Origin: Rhizobium sp. Leaf262
Lineage (GTDB): Bacteria > Pseudomonadota > Alphaproteobacteria > Rhizobiales > Rhizobiaceae
NCBI RefSeq assembly: GCF_001422245.1
Contig: NZ_LMMM01000021.1
Span: forward strand, 62,001-126,000
Direction: 5' to 3'
DNA length: 64,000 bases
Each line of letters starts with the position of its first letter. The stretch's first letter is position 1. The notes under the pieces are model-generated. The model saw nothing but the letters and a program-made list of their open reading frames with translations, made no database searches and was not told the DNA's origin. The translations under genes were made by a program, and so were the position numbers. Shown here piece after piece: positions 1 through 8,917 of the stretch.

Positions 1-1
1 C

Positions 2-265
2 GGACGCTCGACATCCCTGTTCGATAGTCTGCGCAGCAATTTGGGCATAGACGATTTGGATATTTCCACCGACTCGGAAGGGCAGGCGCGCGTTTCGGCT
101 GGCAAATATCTGAACGACCGGACCTATCTGGAGCTTGAACAAAGCGGCAGTTCCGGCGCCAAGGCCATCATCAATCTTGATGTAGGGCGCGGCGTCAAAT
201 TGCGTGGCGAAGCGGGCGGCGATGGCGAAGGTGCGGCGGGCATATTCTACGAAAAAGAATACTGA
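2..265 (+). CDS. tamB: TamB-like translocation/assembly protein, C-terminal end only
   Basis: This is the last 87 codons of a frame that is already open at the left window edge and stops with TGA at 263-265. The residues alternate polar and hydrophobic, contain Gly-rich turns and end in FYEKEY, as in the C-terminal DUF490 domain of TamB. TamB is an inner-membrane-anchored periplasmic protein that partners the outer-membrane protein TamA in envelope biogenesis. The assignment rests on this short C-terminal domain only, so the family is likely but the full architecture cannot be judged. No terminator is visible between it and the next gene. Confidence 0.7.
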   Translation, partial: GRSTSLFDSLRSNLGIDDLDISTDSEGQARVSAGKYLNDRTYLELEQSGSSGAKAIINLDVGRGVKLRGEAGGDGEGAAGIFYEKEY

Positions 266-473
266 AGCGCCTGCTCCATAGGAAAAATCATGGCTTTCAG
301 TAGCTAAATAAGCGTTTAGACATCCGTCAAATTCAGATATTCTTAAACACAATCTTGTAGATGAATTGTTGTTGCCTTGAACAGTGGGAGTTGGCCACCT
401 GATCAGGTCCGCGCGCAACAGCAAAAGCCGCACCGGACGAACTGACGATCCAGTGCAATGGAGTGTCATCCAA

Positions 474-2252
474 GTGCTATCTCTTCTCGGAACGCATTCA
501 AAAGCCGTTCTCACTGCGCTCAGTTGCTCTCAGGCAATGATCGAGTTCGACACAAGCGGCAAAATTCTTTCAGCGAACGAAAATTTCTGCCGGGCGATGG
601 GTTACACCGCAGATCAGATCGTTGGCAAACATCACAGCCTGTTCTGTGAACCAGCCTATGCAAAGAGTGCAGAATACCGGACTTTCTGGGAAAATCTGCG
701 CGAAGGAAAATTTCAGGCACAACAATATAAGCGGATCGCAAAAGGCGGCGGCGAAGTATGGATTCAGGCCTCGTATAATCCCGTGATCATGGGCGGCAAG
801 GTCAAAAGCATCGTCAAGATCGCAACTGTCATCACGCAGGAAAAAACGAAATCCGCTGAGGACGCTGGAAAACTCGATGCGATCTCGCGGGCTCAGGCGA
901 TCATCGAATTTACACCTTCGGGTGAAATCATCACCGCCAACGAAAATTTTCTGAACTGTCTGGGCTATAGCCTCCACGAAATCCGGGGCCAGCATCACCG
1001 GATGTTCTGCGAAGAACAATTCCGCAACAGCCCGGAGTATACGGAATTCTGGCGCAAGCTTGCCGCGGGCGAATTCATTTCGGCGGAATTCAAGCGCATC
1101 AGCAAGACCGGCAAGCACGTCTGGATTCAGGCGTCCTACAATCCCATCATGGATCAGGACGGTCGAGTTTTCAAAGTCGTCAAATTTGCAACGGATGTGA
1201 CCGAGCGTGTTCGCGCCGTGGACGATCTGGCTGCAAGCCTGACGGCTCTTGCCAGCGGAGACCTGACGGCAACGATTGAAAAGCCTTTCATTCCAACACT
1301 GGAAAAAGTCCGTCAGGACCTGAACAGCTCGCTCCATAAGTTGCAGGGCGCAATGCGCGAAGTTGCTGAAAGCGCCAGCGGCATTGCAACCGGATCGCGC
1401 GAGGTCAGCGAAGCATCCGACAATCTCGCAAAACGCACGGAACAGCAGGCGGCCGCCGTAGAGGAAACCTCCGCAGCACTCAACGAGATTACCCGAACCG
1501 TCGGCGAGAATACGGCGCGTGCGGAAGAATCTGGCGAACTGGTGGCCAAGACGAAAGCAGGTGCCGAGCATTCCGGCGCCGTCGTCAACAAGGCGATTGC
1601 GGCCATGGGCCGTATCTCGCAGTCGTCGAACGAAATCGGCAATATCATCAGCGTCATCGACGATATCGCGTTCCAGACCAACCTTCTGGCTTTGAATGCC
1701 GGTGTTGAAGCCGCGCGCGCCGGAGAAGCGGGCAAGGGCTTTGCCGTTGTTGCGCAAGAGGTTCGTGAACTGGCCCAGCGATCCGCGCAAGCAGCCAAGG
1801 AAATCAAGACCCTCATCACAACCTCCTCCGAACAGGTCAAGGAAGGCGTGAACCTGGTTGGCGAAACCGGCAAGGCGTTGGATACGATCGTTTCGCAGGT
1901 TGCAGAGATCAACACAAATGTCGTCGCCATCGTGGATACGGCGCGTTCGCAGGCAAGTGGACTGAAAGAAATCAACCACGCCGTCGAAGCAATGGACACC
2001 AACACTCAGCAAAATGCTGCCATGGTCGAAGAAACGACCGCCGCCAGCCACAGCTTGGCGCATGAAGCAGACGTTTTGAGAAATTTGTTAACGCAGTTTA
2101 GATTTGGGAAACACTCTTCTGCTACGAATCACAGAATGAAGCCGGAAGAGAATACCCCGGTTGTTCGTACACCAGGCAGGATGCCAAAGTCCGGATACGC
2201 AAGCGTCGGTGCGCTTGCACTAGCCCAGAACAAGGATTGGGAAGAATTCTGA
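474..2252 (+). CDS. Soluble PAS-PAS methyl-accepting chemotaxis protein (BdlA-like)
   Basis: Two PAS domains (about residues 15-125 and 135-248) each carry a GxHHxxFCE stretch. A HAMP-like segment and an MCP signalling domain follow; its hairpin tip ([20 protein letters not shown]) lies near residues 390-445. No membrane segment is visible, so it should be a cytoplasmic receptor sensing an internal or redox cue, in the PAS-PAS-MCP layout of Pseudomonas BdlA. The protein ends in DWEEF, matching the CheR/CheB docking pentapeptide. I chose GTG 474 (592 aa): it has a GGAG box about 10 nt upstream, and its N-terminus then aligns with the receptor at 3064. A GTG at 384 would add 30 residues that the paralog lacks. 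It overlaps cheW by one base. Confidence 0.88.
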   Translation: MLSLLGTHSKAVLTALSCSQAMIEFDTSGKILSANENFCRAMGYTADQIVGKHHSLFCEPAYAKSAEYRTFWENLREGKFQAQQYKRIAKGGGEVWIQASYNPVIMGGKVKSIVKIATVITQEKTKSAEDAGKLDAISRAQAIIEFTPSGEIITANENFLNCLGYSLHEIRGQHHRMFCEEQFRNSPEYTEFWRKLAAGEFISAEFKRISKTGKHVWIQASYNPIMDQDGRVFKVVKFATDVTERVRAVDDLAASLTALASGDLTATIEKPFIPTLEKVRQDLNSSLHKLQGAMREVAESASGIATGSREVSEASDNLAKRTEQQAAAVEETSAALNEITRTVGENTARAEESGELVAKTKAGAEHSGAVVNKAIAAMGRISQSSNEIGNIISVIDDIAFQTNLLALNAGVEAARAGEAGKGFAVVAQEVRELAQRSAQAAKEIKTLITTSSEQVKEGVNLVGETGKALDTIVSQVAEINTNVVAIVDTARSQASGLKEINHAVEAMDTNTQQNAAMVEETTAASHSLAHEADVLRNLLTQFRFGKHSSATNHRMKPEENTPVVRTPGRMPKSGYASVGALALAQNKDWEEF

Positions 2253-2728
2253 TGGTTACGATTAATTCTACGAACTTCGGTGGCGACACTCTGGAAATCA
2301 TCGCGTTTCGTCTGCACGATCAGGAGTTCTGCGTCAAAACGACCACAATCCGTGAAATTCGCGGCTGGGCTCCATCCACACCTCTTCCGCACGCGCCGAA
2401 AGACGTGATCGGCGTCATGAACCTTCGCGGCTCGGTTATCCCGATTATCGATCTCGCCTACAAGTTGGGCATGAAGAGCACAGTCGCCAACGAGCGCAGC
2501 GCCATCGTCGTGGCTGAAGTCCACAACATGGTCATCGGCATGCTGGTCGATCGCGTCTCGGACATCCTGACCATTCCCGCCAGCCAGGTTCAGCCGGTCC
2601 CGGAAGTATCCGCTTCCTTCGACAAGTCTTTCTCCGAAGGCATAATCGCCAACGAGCATGGCATGATCTGCTTCCTCAACCTCGCCAAGATGTTCAAGGG
2701 CGCGGACCTCGAAGACCTGGCAGCATAA
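2252..2728 (+). CDS. cheW: Chemotaxis adaptor protein CheW
   Basis: This is a 158-aa single-domain CheW protein, the usual length. CheW links chemoreceptor tips to the kinase CheA in cytoplasmic arrays. The fold shows in the beta-rich pattern and the stretch GVMNLRGSVIPIIDL (about residues 55-70), followed by a second repeat with GMLVDRVSDIL. The ATG overlaps the preceding receptor stop (TGATG), so the two are probably translationally coupled. The frame also opens 15 bases earlier at a TTG, but that lies inside the receptor and has no better ribosome site. A strong terminator follows. No cheA, cheR or cheB is in the window, so this is an accessory adaptor-receptor locus. Confidence 0.93.
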   Translation: MVTINSTNFGGDTLEIIAFRLHDQEFCVKTTTIREIRGWAPSTPLPHAPKDVIGVMNLRGSVIPIIDLAYKLGMKSTVANERSAIVVAEVHNMVIGMLVDRVSDILTIPASQVQPVPEVSASFDKSFSEGIIANEHGMICFLNLAKMFKGADLEDLAA

Positions 2729-2754
2729 GCTCTGCTTTCATCCAATAGAAATTC

Positions 2755-2783
2755 AAAGGCCTTCCGGAAACGGGAGGCCTTTT
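2755..2783 (+). terminator. Rho-independent terminator after cheW
   Basis: The stem starts AAAGGCCT and is mirrored by AGGCCTTT, with CC/GG continuing towards a GGAAAC loop. It is followed by TTTTGCTTTTC. It lies 26 bp after the cheW stop and separates the first receptor-cheW pair from the second receptor. Confidence 0.75.
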
Positions 2784-3063
2784 GCTTTTCGTCTTCACTG
2801 GCTTTGCGAAGCAAGATCATTCAACGGTATAACCATAAATAAAAATACGTATCTATACATGGCCTTACATGAATGATCATCGATTAAACTTTAGGACATT
2901 AGAAATTTAAGTAAAATGTAGAAAATTATCAACCCTATATTAATATTATTGATGTCTAATTCAATTAAAGAACGAGTAAATGACCTGGAACGACACCCCC
3001 CCGATAAAACGCACGCGACGATGAAGTGCACTGCCGCGGCGTCTAGCTCACTTTGGAGACGAC
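2784..3063. other. AT-rich intergenic region before the second chemoreceptor
   Basis: These 280 bases between the cheW terminator and the next receptor contain no credible gene. The stretch from about 2820 to 2975 is markedly AT-rich compared with the surrounding DNA and probably carries the promoter of the downstream receptor. I could not identify a confident -35/-10 pair. A GGAG box sits just before the receptor ATG. Confidence 0.5.
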
Positions 3064-4818
3064 ATGCTTTGGCTGGGAAAAAGCGCGGATGACCGGAATG
3101 TTCTGGAGGCCCTGTCGGCTTCTCAAGCCGTGATCGAATTCGACCTCAAAGGCAACATTCTGACGGCAAACAAAAATTTCTGTTCTGCTCTGGGGTATGA
3201 GCTGGCCGAGATCAAGGGCAAGCACCACCGGATATTCTGCGAGCCGGATTACGCGGGTTCCAAAGCTTACTCCGATTTTTGGGCAAGCCTTGGCAAAGGC
3301 AATTATGACGCCAGCGAATACAAGCGTATTTGCAAAGACGGTCGCCCGATCTGGATCGAAGCATCCTACAATCCCGTCAGCCGCAACGGCAAGCCCTACA
3401 AAGTCGTCAAGATCGCGATCGATATCACCGCCAAGAAGCTCAAGGCCTATGAAGACGAACGCACGCTGGAGGCTATCTCCCGTTCGCAGGCCGTTATCGA
3501 GTTCAAGCCGACCGGCGAGATCATCACCGCCAACGACAACTTCTGCAACACGCTGAACTACAGTCTGAGCGAGATAGCGGGAAAGCACCATCGCCTGTTT
3601 TGTGAGCCGGGCTATGCGGCATCCAAGGACTATGCGGATTTCTGGACGCGGTTGGCTGCGGGTGAATTCATTTCCGACGAATTCGTACGTTTCGGAAAGA
3701 ACGGCAAGGAAGTCTGGATACAGGCCGCCTATAACCCCATTCTCGACAGTAGCGGCAAAGTCGTCAAGGTCGTCAAGTTTGCCACCGATGTCACACCGCG
3801 TATGAGCGCGATTTCGACACTGGGCGCTGCCTTACGCCTTCTTGCAGAAGGCGAGTTGCAACAGCGGCTCGACACGGCGTTCGTTCCCAGCATGGAAAAA
3901 CTACGGGCAGATTTCAACGAAGTGATCGAGAAGCTACGCTCGACCATGCAGACGGTCGCCCAGAACGCCGCGACCATCGCCTCGGGCTCGGCCGAAATTC
4001 GCGTTGCCGCCGATCAGCTTGCCCGTCGCACGGAACAACAGGCCGCCTCGCTGGAAGAAAGCGCGGCAGCACTGGAAGAAATCACCACCACCGTCAAGGA
4101 CTCCAGCAGGCGCGCAGATGAAGCCGGCAAACTCGTAGGCTCGACAAAGCAGAGCGCCGAAGTCTCTGGCGACATCGTCCACCGCGCCATCGGTGCCATG
4201 GACCAAATCTCGCAGTCATCCGGCGAAATCACCAACATCATCGGCGTCATCGATGACATCGCTTTCCAGACGAACCTGCTCGCTCTCAATGCGGGCGTAG
4301 AGGCTGCCCGGGCTGGCGAAGCGGGCAAGGGCTTTGCAGTTGTGGCCCAGGAGGTGCGTGAACTTGCCCAGCGCTCCGCAAGCGCTGCCAAGGAAATCAA
4401 GCAGCTCATCAACACATCGCGCCAGCATGTGGCCAACGGTGTGGAACTGGTTGGCCAGACGGGTGATGCGCTGAAGGATATTGCCAACAAGGTCGGGCTG
4501 ATCGACGTCAACGTAACCGCGATTGTCGAGGCGTCGAAAGAACAGGCCAATGGCTTGGCGGAAATTAACGACGCCGTGAACCTGATGGATCAGGCAACGC
4601 AGAAGAACGCTGCCATGGTCGAAGAAACCACGGCTGCAAGTCATGGTCTCGCACGGGAGGCAGAAAGCCTGCGGCAATTGCTGACGCAGTTCAATGTCGG
4701 CAACAATTCGCAGCGTGTGTCGCAACAGGCGCCCGTGCCTCAACACGAAACACCCATGCCCCGTCTCGTCGCGGCGTCAGCCGGTGGATCAGCAGCGGCA
4801 AAATGGACTGAGTTTTGA
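3064..4818 (+). CDS. Soluble PAS-PAS methyl-accepting chemotaxis protein, paralog of the first
   Basis: This 584-aa receptor has the same layout as the one at 474: PAS at about 14-125, PAS at about 135-245, a HAMP-like linker, and an MCP signalling domain with the tip near 390-445. The two PAS domains resemble each other (SQAVIEF..GKHHR.FCEP.Y), indicating an internal duplication. There is no transmembrane segment, so it is expected in cytoplasmic arrays. Glu/Gln-Glu methylation-type heptads flank the tip, and the C-terminus KWTEF is a looser version of the CheR docking pentapeptide. The ATG has a GGAG ribosome site about 8 nt upstream. The ligand cannot be told from sequence. Confidence 0.92.
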   Translation: MLWLGKSADDRNVLEALSASQAVIEFDLKGNILTANKNFCSALGYELAEIKGKHHRIFCEPDYAGSKAYSDFWASLGKGNYDASEYKRICKDGRPIWIEASYNPVSRNGKPYKVVKIAIDITAKKLKAYEDERTLEAISRSQAVIEFKPTGEIITANDNFCNTLNYSLSEIAGKHHRLFCEPGYAASKDYADFWTRLAAGEFISDEFVRFGKNGKEVWIQAAYNPILDSSGKVVKVVKFATDVTPRMSAISTLGAALRLLAEGELQQRLDTAFVPSMEKLRADFNEVIEKLRSTMQTVAQNAATIASGSAEIRVAADQLARRTEQQAASLEESAAALEEITTTVKDSSRRADEAGKLVGSTKQSAEVSGDIVHRAIGAMDQISQSSGEITNIIGVIDDIAFQTNLLALNAGVEAARAGEAGKGFAVVAQEVRELAQRSASAAKEIKQLINTSRQHVANGVELVGQTGDALKDIANKVGLIDVNVTAIVEASKEQANGLAEINDAVNLMDQATQKNAAMVEETTAASHGLAREAESLRQLLTQFNVGNNSQRVSQQAPVPQHETPMPRLVAASAGGSAAAKWTEF

Positions 4819-4840
4819 AACTTTCGTGATGCCAAAGATA

Positions 4841-4868
4841 AAAAAGGCGACCCTTCGGTCGCCTTTTT
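4841..4868. terminator. Bidirectional terminator between chemoreceptor and OFA carrier
   Basis: A perfect 12-bp stem, AAAAAGGCGACC with GGTCGCCTTTTT, closes on a CTTC loop. It has A-run and T-run flanks, so it can end transcription of the receptor on the plus strand and of the convergent carrier gene on the minus strand. Confidence 0.85.
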
Positions 4869-4889
4869 CCGTTTTATGGTGCCGTTCCA

Positions 4890-6545
4890 TCAGGTGAACA
4901 GAACGAACGTCTTCTGCAGTGTGATCCAGATACCCCAAACGATTGGAATACCCACAACGGCCCATGCGATTGCAGCCTTGGCGTCGAAACCGCCCTTGCC
5001 GATACCGAAAGAACCTGTCGGACCGCTGCTGGCGGCCGTCGTCTTGGCCTGAAGGGCCGCGACTTCCTCGTCCGACATATACCACTTGTCTGCCAGCGGC
5101 TTGACCATGAGGTTGGCGATGAGGCCCAGCACCAGCATGCCAGCCAGGATATACATGGTGAAGTCATAGACCTGCGCGCGCGGGATACCGGCTGCGATCT
5201 GTGCTTCGCGGATGTAGTTCACCACGACCGGGCCGATAATGCCCGCCGTTGCCCATGCCGTCAGCAGTCGACCATGGATAGCACCCACGAACTGCGTGCC
5301 GAAGATATCGGCCAGATAAGCCGGGATCGTCGCAAAGCCGCCGCCATACATCGACACGATGATGCAGAGCATACCGACGAACAGCGCCTTGTTGCCAAGA
5401 CCTGCCGCCCATGGAGCAGACGCATAAAGCACGATGCCGAGCGCAAAGAATGTGAAGTACGTGCCTTTGCGGCCAATACGGTCAGACAGCGATGCCCAGA
5501 AGAAGCGGCCAGCGATGTTGAAAACCGAGAGAAGTCCGGTGAAGCCGGCAGCAATCGCGGCGATCTGTGCCAGTTGCTCAGGTGTCAGGTCGGCGAATTT
5601 CACTTCGGGAAGACCGATGAGCGAACCGGCGAAGATTTCCTGAAGCATGGGCGATGCCATGCCGAGAACGCCGATACCAGCCGAAACGTTGAGGCAAAGA
5701 ACGAGCCAGATCATCCAGAACTGCTTGGTCTTGTGCGCATTCTTGAGGTGCACGTGGCGGGTGGTGATCATCGAGTTCTTGGCCGCAGGTGCGGTCCAGC
5801 CTTCAGGCTTCCAGCCAGCAGGTGGAATGCGATAACCGAAAGCGCCAGCCATCATGAAGACGAAATAGATCGCAGCCATGACGAGGAAGGTTTCCCAGAC
5901 GCCGATGGAAACATCCGTGCGGAAGTGACGCATCAGCGCATCGGCAAGCGGTGCACCAATCATCGCGCCGCCGCCAAAGCCCATAATGGCCATACCGGTT
6001 GCCATGCCGCGACGGTCCGGGAACCACTTGATCAGAGTGGAAACCGGAGAAATGTAACCGAGGCCAAGGCCGATACCGCCGATGACGCCAGCGCCGAACC
6101 ACATCAGCCACAGCTGGTGGGTCATGATGCCAATGGCAGCGATGGTCATACCACCGCACCAGCAGATGGCGGATACGAAGCCTGCCTTGCGCGGACCAGC
6201 GCGTTCCAGCCAACCGCCCCAGATGGCCGCAGAGCAGCCGAGCAGCACGAAGAACAGCGTGTAGATCCAGCCGAGGTCACTGACGCGCCAGTCGCAGGTC
6301 GTCGTGAACAAAGCCGATGCCAGGTTGAGATCGGCGCAGGCGACGGTCGAGGTGATGCCGATTGCCTTGGTCAGCGGCAACCAGAATACCGAGAAGCCGT
6401 AAGCCATGCCGATGCAAAGATGGATGGCCAGCGCAGCCGGTGGAACCAGCCAACGGTTGAAACCGGGTTTGGCGATAATGCGTTCGCGGTCCAGGAGACC
6501 TGCACCCGCGGCCACCGGCGCGAGCGTTTCGTTCGTCGCAGTCAT
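4890..6545 (-). CDS. OFA-family MFS transporter (oxalate/formate antiporter type)
   Basis: This 551-aa inner-membrane protein has about 12 hydrophobic segments and the MFS loop motif DRIGRKG after TM8. It also has the OFA-type features of a long N-terminal segment with MAYGFSVFWLPL in TM1 and a central insertion between the halves. OFA carriers exchange or import small carboxylates such as oxalate, formate or pyruvate; the substrate here is not known. The ATG at 6545 has GGAGGG 6-8 nt upstream, whereas an in-frame ATG 18 bases earlier has no such site. A sigma54 promoter and paired dyads lie upstream, next to a sensor/regulator pair, so the gene is probably induced on demand by that pair. Confidence 0.85.
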   Translation of the reverse strand: MTATNETLAPVAAGAGLLDRERIIAKPGFNRWLVPPAALAIHLCIGMAYGFSVFWLPLTKAIGITSTVACADLNLASALFTTTCDWRVSDLGWIYTLFFVLLGCSAAIWGGWLERAGPRKAGFVSAICWCGGMTIAAIGIMTHQLWLMWFGAGVIGGIGLGLGYISPVSTLIKWFPDRRGMATGMAIMGFGGGAMIGAPLADALMRHFRTDVSIGVWETFLVMAAIYFVFMMAGAFGYRIPPAGWKPEGWTAPAAKNSMITTRHVHLKNAHKTKQFWMIWLVLCLNVSAGIGVLGMASPMLQEIFAGSLIGLPEVKFADLTPEQLAQIAAIAAGFTGLLSVFNIAGRFFWASLSDRIGRKGTYFTFFALGIVLYASAPWAAGLGNKALFVGMLCIIVSMYGGGFATIPAYLADIFGTQFVGAIHGRLLTAWATAGIIGPVVVNYIREAQIAAGIPRAQVYDFTMYILAGMLVLGLIANLMVKPLADKWYMSDEEVAALQAKTTAASSGPTGSFGIGKGGFDAKAAIAWAVVGIPIVWGIWITLQKTFVLFT

Positions 6546-6557
6546 GTGTGTCCCTCC

Positions 6558-6577
6558 ATTCACCGATATCGGTGAAT
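6558..6577. repeat. 20-bp perfect palindrome abutting the carrier ribosome site
   Basis: ATTCACCGATATCGGTGAAT is a perfect palindrome that ends exactly where the GGAGGG ribosome site of the OFA carrier begins on the minus strand. As DNA it could be an operator. As RNA it could fold into an 8-bp stem with a 4-nt loop next to the ribosome site. It lies in the roughly 190-nt leader downstream of the sigma54 promoter. Confidence 0.6.
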
Positions 6578-6745
6578 TTCGATGTTGTTATTCGTTCCGA
6601 GGTTTGCGGCGTGACCGTCGATTACTCGACAGGCCACGCCCTCATCCATATGAAACAATGTCCCAAGCCCACGGACCCGAAAGCGCGGCAGCTCCTTCTT
6701 TGGAACGCTCACACGCAAGGGTCTTTGTGTTGCCGATGACTACTC

Positions 6746-6761
6746 AGCAATTCCCGTGCCA
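6746..6761 (-). promoter_or_regulatory. Sigma54 (RpoN) -24/-12 promoter of the OFA carrier
   Basis: Read on the minus strand the sequence is TGGCACGGGAATTGCT. It matches the RpoN consensus TGGCACG-N4-TTGCW, with exactly 10 bases between the GG and GC dinucleotides. It points towards the carrier gene at 6545 and implies a start of transcription near 6735 and a leader of about 190 nt. The neighbouring regulator is of the sigma54-activating NtrC class, which supports the call. Confidence 0.85.
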
Positions 6762-6812
6762 GAAACAGAATTGTTATTTATCAAAGTGATAGTCGCAACG
6801 ACGCGAACCGCT

Positions 6813-6848
6813 GGGACAAATTGTCCCGGCAATGCGACAAAATGTCCG
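6813..6848. promoter_or_regulatory. Paired dyads, probable upstream activator sites
   Basis: GGGACAAATTGTCCC (6813-6827) is a 7-1-7 perfect palindrome. GCGACAAAATGTCCG (6834-6848) is a close copy. Their centres are 21 bp apart, two helical turns, and lie about 85 and 106 bp upstream of the predicted sigma54 transcription start. This is the usual geometry of enhancer sites for NtrC/DctD-type activators. The natural candidate protein is the response regulator encoded at 8910-10295. Confidence 0.7.
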
Positions 6849-6895
6849 CAATTTCGCTTTTATTTCGCCATTTTCGACATTAATCATCCAAGCAG

Positions 6896-8917
6896 TCAGA
6901 CAGCTTCCGGTAACCATATTGTAAAAGCGGTACCGCTGTTGACGGCGCTTTCGACAGTGATCTCCCCGCCCTGCCGTGCGACCAGCATCTGGCTGACAGA
7001 GAGGCCGAGCCCGGTTCCCTCCTGCCGTTTGGTCGTAAAAAACGGGTCGAAAATCCGCTCGACAACGTCTGCACTCATACCGACACCCGTGTCCGCAACG
7101 ATGATCGCGACACCTCTGGCTCCATGACGTTCTTCATCCACATCAGTCAAAGTGAGCGTGCCACCCTGCGGCATGGCATGGGCGGCATTGACAATGAGAT
7201 TGACCAGAACCTGTTGCAGTTCTGTCCGGTTCATCGCCAGAAGACCCTTGGCGCCGTCATGCCTGACGACATCGATGCCGGCACGATTCAAAACATGTTT
7301 GACCAGCGGCATGCAGTCGGAGATGACCGTACTCGGACTCTGGCGCTCCACATAACCGGCGAATTCTTCCGGCCGCGCGAATTGCAGAAGCTTGCCCACA
7401 ATTCTGCTGATGCGGTCGACCTGATCGTCGATCAGATTGAATTCGGTTCGGGCGACATCTGCCGTGTCACCAAGCATGGCGCGGGCGACTTCCAGATTGC
7501 CCTGTATGACGGCGATCGGATTGTTTATCTCATGGGCGACACCAGCGGTGATTTCACCGATCGTTGCCAGCTTTTCGGACATGACCAGCTGTTTCGTCGT
7601 GGCTTCGAGACGCAGATTGGCAAGCTGCAACTCCTGTGTTCGCTGCTCCACCCGTACGTTCAGCTCTTCGTTCCACGCCCGGAGTTCCCCCTCACGCTGC
7701 TGCAACCGATCCAGCAACTCATCGAGATGCACCGCCACCTGGCCGATTTCATCGCCGATCGGCGGCAGGCCGGTACGGGCGCCGAGGTCACCGTCATCGA
7801 CCTTGGAGATCGTCTGCGTCATTCTCTCCAGAGGTTTGAAGATACCTCTAGCCCATCGCAGGAAGACGGGAATACTGAGGATGGTGATTCCCAGAAAAGC
7901 CGCGATCACAGATCCCAGCGTTTCATATTTGGCACGCGCAAAGGGGGCTTCGAGAAAACCGACATACAGCATGCCGACCCGTTTCCCATAACTGTCTACC
8001 AGTGGCTCATAGGCTGAAATATACCAGTCATTGACGACAAAAGCGCTATCCAGCCAGACCTGCCCTGCCCCTAGAACGGCCGAATGCACCGCCTCCGACA
8101 CGCGAGTTCCCAGGGCACGGCGATTCTCGAACAGGCGAACATTGGTGCTGATCCTGACATCGTCCAGAAACAGCGTCGCAGTGCCTTGGCTTCCCTCGGG
8201 CAGGCTGGCCTGCCGATAGACGAGATCGTTGATCGTATCGATGAAGTCGAGATTCTGATTGAGCAACCGGCCGCCGACAAGTGCCGATGAACCGCCATCC
8301 GGCAGCCGCAGGGGGCTTGCGGCATGGATCATCATGCCTCGCGTTTCCACAGTCCTGTCGGCGGCATGTGCTGATTGGGTCGGGACGAGTTCGAGATGGG
8401 CTCGCTCGACAAGTGAAGGCGACAGGGCAGCCAAATCCTGCTGTGAGAAGATGTCGATCGCATAGGATGCCTTACCTGCGAGTGCCGTTGCCCGCACCGG
8501 CCAGTCTACGCGGATATTCGTCGCCCGCGTACCTGCGCTTGCAGAAATCTCACCCTTGCCATTTACGACAAAGAGAAAATCGAGATTGAGCTTTCTTCTG
8601 TTGTCCTCCAGAAGTGCAGCGAGCGAACCCTGATCTCCGCTAGCAACGATATCGCGCAACTGCACGGAATTGGTGATCGCTTCAAGACGTTCACCTGTAT
8701 TTTCCAGAATTGTCGCCAGATATTGATGGGCCACCGTCAAGTCGCTGTTGACCTTGGTTATGAGCAAGGCATCGAACTTGCCGCTCCAGCGCACCATGGT
8801 GACGCCGAGCAAGAGCGGCAGGATCACCAGCGTCGGCAACAAGGCGATTGCCAGAAGCCTGAAGCGGACAGACCGCAAGGCTTCGAAAAATGGGGGGAGG
8901 CCCGTCGTTTTAGCCAT
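6896..8917 (-). CDS. Membrane sensor histidine kinase (DctB-like architecture)
   Basis: This 673-aa kinase pairs with the regulator just upstream. In order it has TM1 at about residues 14-38, a large periplasmic domain of roughly 270 residues resembling a double Cache sensor, TM2, a HAMP region, a coiled linker, a HisKA domain with the phospho-acceptor His in GVAHEINNP near residue 459, and a HATPase with N and G boxes (NLIVNAAHAM, DTGVGM, GTGLGLS). The ATG at 8917 overlaps the regulator stop by 8 bases (ATGGCTAA), indicating coupling. The frame is open further upstream, but that part runs inside the regulator. It probably senses an extracytoplasmic small carboxylate; that ligand is inferred from the carrier next door. 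Confidence 0.9.
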   Translation of the reverse strand: MAKTTGLPPFFEALRSVRFRLLAIALLPTLVILPLLLGVTMVRWSGKFDALLITKVNSDLTVAHQYLATILENTGERLEAITNSVQLRDIVASGDQGSLAALLEDNRRKLNLDFLFVVNGKGEISASAGTRATNIRVDWPVRATALAGKASYAIDIFSQQDLAALSPSLVERAHLELVPTQSAHAADRTVETRGMMIHAASPLRLPDGGSSALVGGRLLNQNLDFIDTINDLVYRQASLPEGSQGTATLFLDDVRISTNVRLFENRRALGTRVSEAVHSAVLGAGQVWLDSAFVVNDWYISAYEPLVDSYGKRVGMLYVGFLEAPFARAKYETLGSVIAAFLGITILSIPVFLRWARGIFKPLERMTQTISKVDDGDLGARTGLPPIGDEIGQVAVHLDELLDRLQQREGELRAWNEELNVRVEQRTQELQLANLRLEATTKQLVMSEKLATIGEITAGVAHEINNPIAVIQGNLEVARAMLGDTADVARTEFNLIDDQVDRISRIVGKLLQFARPEEFAGYVERQSPSTVISDCMPLVKHVLNRAGIDVVRHDGAKGLLAMNRTELQQVLVNLIVNAAHAMPQGGTLTLTDVDEERHGARGVAIIVADTGVGMSADVVERIFDPFFTTKRQEGTGLGLSVSQMLVARQGGEITVESAVNSGTAFTIWLPEAV

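Noticed and set aside
384-473. Extended N-terminus of the first chemoreceptor from GTG 384
   Set aside because: The extra 30 residues do not align with the paralog, and GTG 474 has a good ribosome site and an aligned N-terminus.
570-2063. 497-codon open frame on the minus strand
   Set aside because: It is antisense to the first chemoreceptor and has no recognisable domain.
5274-6575. 433-codon open frame on the plus strand
   Set aside because: It is antisense to the OFA carrier; its charged, low-complexity product reflects complement of membrane-helix codons.
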